Below, one piece after another: positions 62,271 to 64,000 of a stretch of 64,000 nt of DNA. Position 1 is the first letter of the stretch; each line of letters starts with the position of its first letter. The notes below the pieces were generated by a model. It saw nothing but the letters and a program-made list of their open reading frames with translations. It had not been told where the DNA came from and did no database searches. The stretch lies in assembly GCA_030847615.1 (NCBI GenBank), contig JAUMIR010000004.1:74369001-74433000 (forward strand). Direction: 5' to 3'. This DNA comes from Gambelia wislizenii. Its lineage: Eukaryota; Chordata; Lepidosauria; Squamata; Crotaphytidae. The position numbers were made by a program, and so were the translations under genes.

Positions 62271-64000
62271 CTAAAGGGAGAAAAGAAACATGACACTAGG
62301 TTAAGAGAAAGAAGATGGCCAGAGATAAAGGCTGTTCTTTTTCCTTTTTCCACCTGGTAAGCATTCCCCATTCATCCATTGTCAGTCACTAGAATTGTTC
62401 AGTCTACTAGAGAACAAAGAAACATGGAGCAGTGACCATTAGACAAACATCTTCTCAATGCCACTTATCACTGCCACTGCTAATTCTGTATTCACAGTTG
62501 CTGGACATATAGCCGAAACCCCAAGATTGTATTCCTGCCATCTGAGGAGGTGGCAGTGATTGAACCTGTCCCAGTTGTTTGTCTAAATTCTAAACACACT
62601 ATCCAAGGTGCTGAATCTATGGGAAGGCTCAGGCTCCACATCTTGGATAACTTCTTTAAGTTTGGACTAAAACCCAGAGTTGATTCACTGCTCTGATGAC
62701 ATTGGAGCCACCATCTACCACTGCTTGCCTGCCCACAGAAACTAATGCTATAAAAAATCTGTTCATCCATAGCGTGACACTTGAATCTTTGCTATTTACT
62801 GCAACAAAGACATAGCTTCCTCTTTGAAAATGGCATCAAAATATAAGGTTATATTACCGCAGTGGTCCTTTTTGGCTTCCAGATATTTATTGCTATATCT
62901 CATTTTGAAATGACAGAACAATCTCCATTGTGAACAAACCTTCCCTGAAAATTTCTCAGTTTCTGTGCTTTTCCCCTTTTCATGGTACACAATAATCTCA
63001 CAATCTGTCTACATAGATGGCATCCTTCTGAGGTTAGCACCATTACTGCTGTGCACCCACACCATCAAAATGAAACTAGGATTAAATGCAGACAAAAACC
63101 TAATGCTGAGAGGGGTAGAAATCTAACATTCCAGGGCTGCTTAGAAAAGTGATTAATATATCCCAACCTGGTATCCAGCTAACAATAGCACAAGTGTTTT
63201 GTGCTTATTAGCTGCATATTCTAATCCTCTTTTTTTTTGTAATATCCATGTCATCCCTCAACTATTAAGACTAGTATAGAATGCTGCAAGCTGTAGGTTG
63301 CATTCCAATCTGCCTTAGGGTATGAGGAACATGTGATTTGAAGAGGAGAGCAAGACTGAAATGATAATTCGGCCCACCTGCCCCCCACATTGCCATCTTT
63401 ATTGCCATTTCTATCCATGTAGCTCCCCGCCCCCACTGCAGAATCTGTCTTTAGCACATGGAGGGTGGGTGACAAAGATCATGGGGTGAGAAGCAGAGTG
63501 AATATGCTTATCCTAACTCCCACTTCACATGTCCATTATGCCTTGAAGCAGAATGCCTGAATAGTTTGGTCATTTCTTCCTTACCATAACAACAATACCG
63601 AACACAAGACATGTTTTCCCCCCTTCACTCTAGCTCATTGTGGGAAATCATTCTGATAAAAAAAAAAAATACTCGAGTTTATTATTAAAAATATTCAAAA
63701 GTCAGTGGAACAATAGAATTCCAGACCTATTCCTGGAAGTTCTAAGCCTCAGATGGCTTTGGGCATATCAAGAATGATCAAGTTTCACTTCAGTCAAACC
63801 TGGACATTCAAATAGCCCCCTTACAGAGGATGCTGAGCAGATGAATAAAACATAGGGCTTATGATAGGTAAAGACTAATCCATATTGTGTTGAAGATGAA
63901 TAAAATATATTGGCTGTGGTTCATAAAGGCTCAGACAGCCTTGAGAAATTCATAAATGTTCTAGAACAGGGTTGGGAATCAGATGACACACCAATGTTGT
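62271..64000 (-). other. PRELP: PRELP last intron, partial
   Basis: Upstream of the last PRELP exon. I see no leucine-rich repeat coding in it, so the large PRELP exon 2 must lie beyond the edge. An imperfect hAT-like segment is possible at 62580-62710. Nothing else was recognised. Confidence 0.6.

Overview
This is vertebrate nuclear DNA, almost certainly from a squamate reptile and probably a lizard. Two linked small leucine-rich proteoglycan genes are readable on the minus strand. Opticin (OPTC) is complete in its coding part: six coding exons between 28746 and 7185 splice in frame into a 339-residue protein. A likely TATA promoter and noncoding first exon lie near 39.6 kb. The last coding exon of PRELP lies at 62270-62095, with the rest of that gene beyond the right edge. 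PRELP upstream of OPTC in the same direction is the conserved vertebrate order. Both encode secreted extracellular-matrix proteins. No other host gene, and no tRNA, rRNA or CRISPR array, was recognised.

The lizard assignment rests on the repeats: CR1 3' ends, L2-like LINEs with ATT tails, a tRNA-headed SINE, Penelope with a GIY-YIG endonuclease, a decayed L1, palindromic hAT-type MITEs and Tigger/pogo-like elements.

Layout. 1-7 kb: OPTC downstream flank with CR1 and MITE fragments. 7.2-28.75 kb: OPTC coding exons and introns, holding nested L2 copies (10.6-13.3 kb) and a LINE-MITE-Penelope nest (22.8-23.7 kb). 28.75-39.6 kb: presumed OPTC intron 1, with a Tigger-like element split by an almost full-length L2 (29.7-33.6 kb), a palindrome (33.7-34.0 kb), an element carrying a Copia-like Gag relic (34.5-35.2 kb) and a Penelope copy with inverted arms (37.06-38.04 kb). 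39.0-40.3 kb: a large inverted repeat centred on the presumed OPTC promoter. 41.8-52.6 kb: dense repeats, including a non-LTR retrotransposon with a C-terminal zinc finger (43.3-47.3 kb) and two related TIR elements (47.4-48.8 and 50.2-51.3 kb) whose interiors are GC-rich tandem arrays of potential hairpins. 53-62 kb: MITEs and the presumed PRELP 3' region. 62.3-64 kb: PRELP intron.

The most unusual structures are the two hairpin arrays inside one TIR family, the inverted repeat around the OPTC promoter, the 170-bp tandem units at the L2 5' end and the Copia-like Gag relic inside a TA-flanked element.
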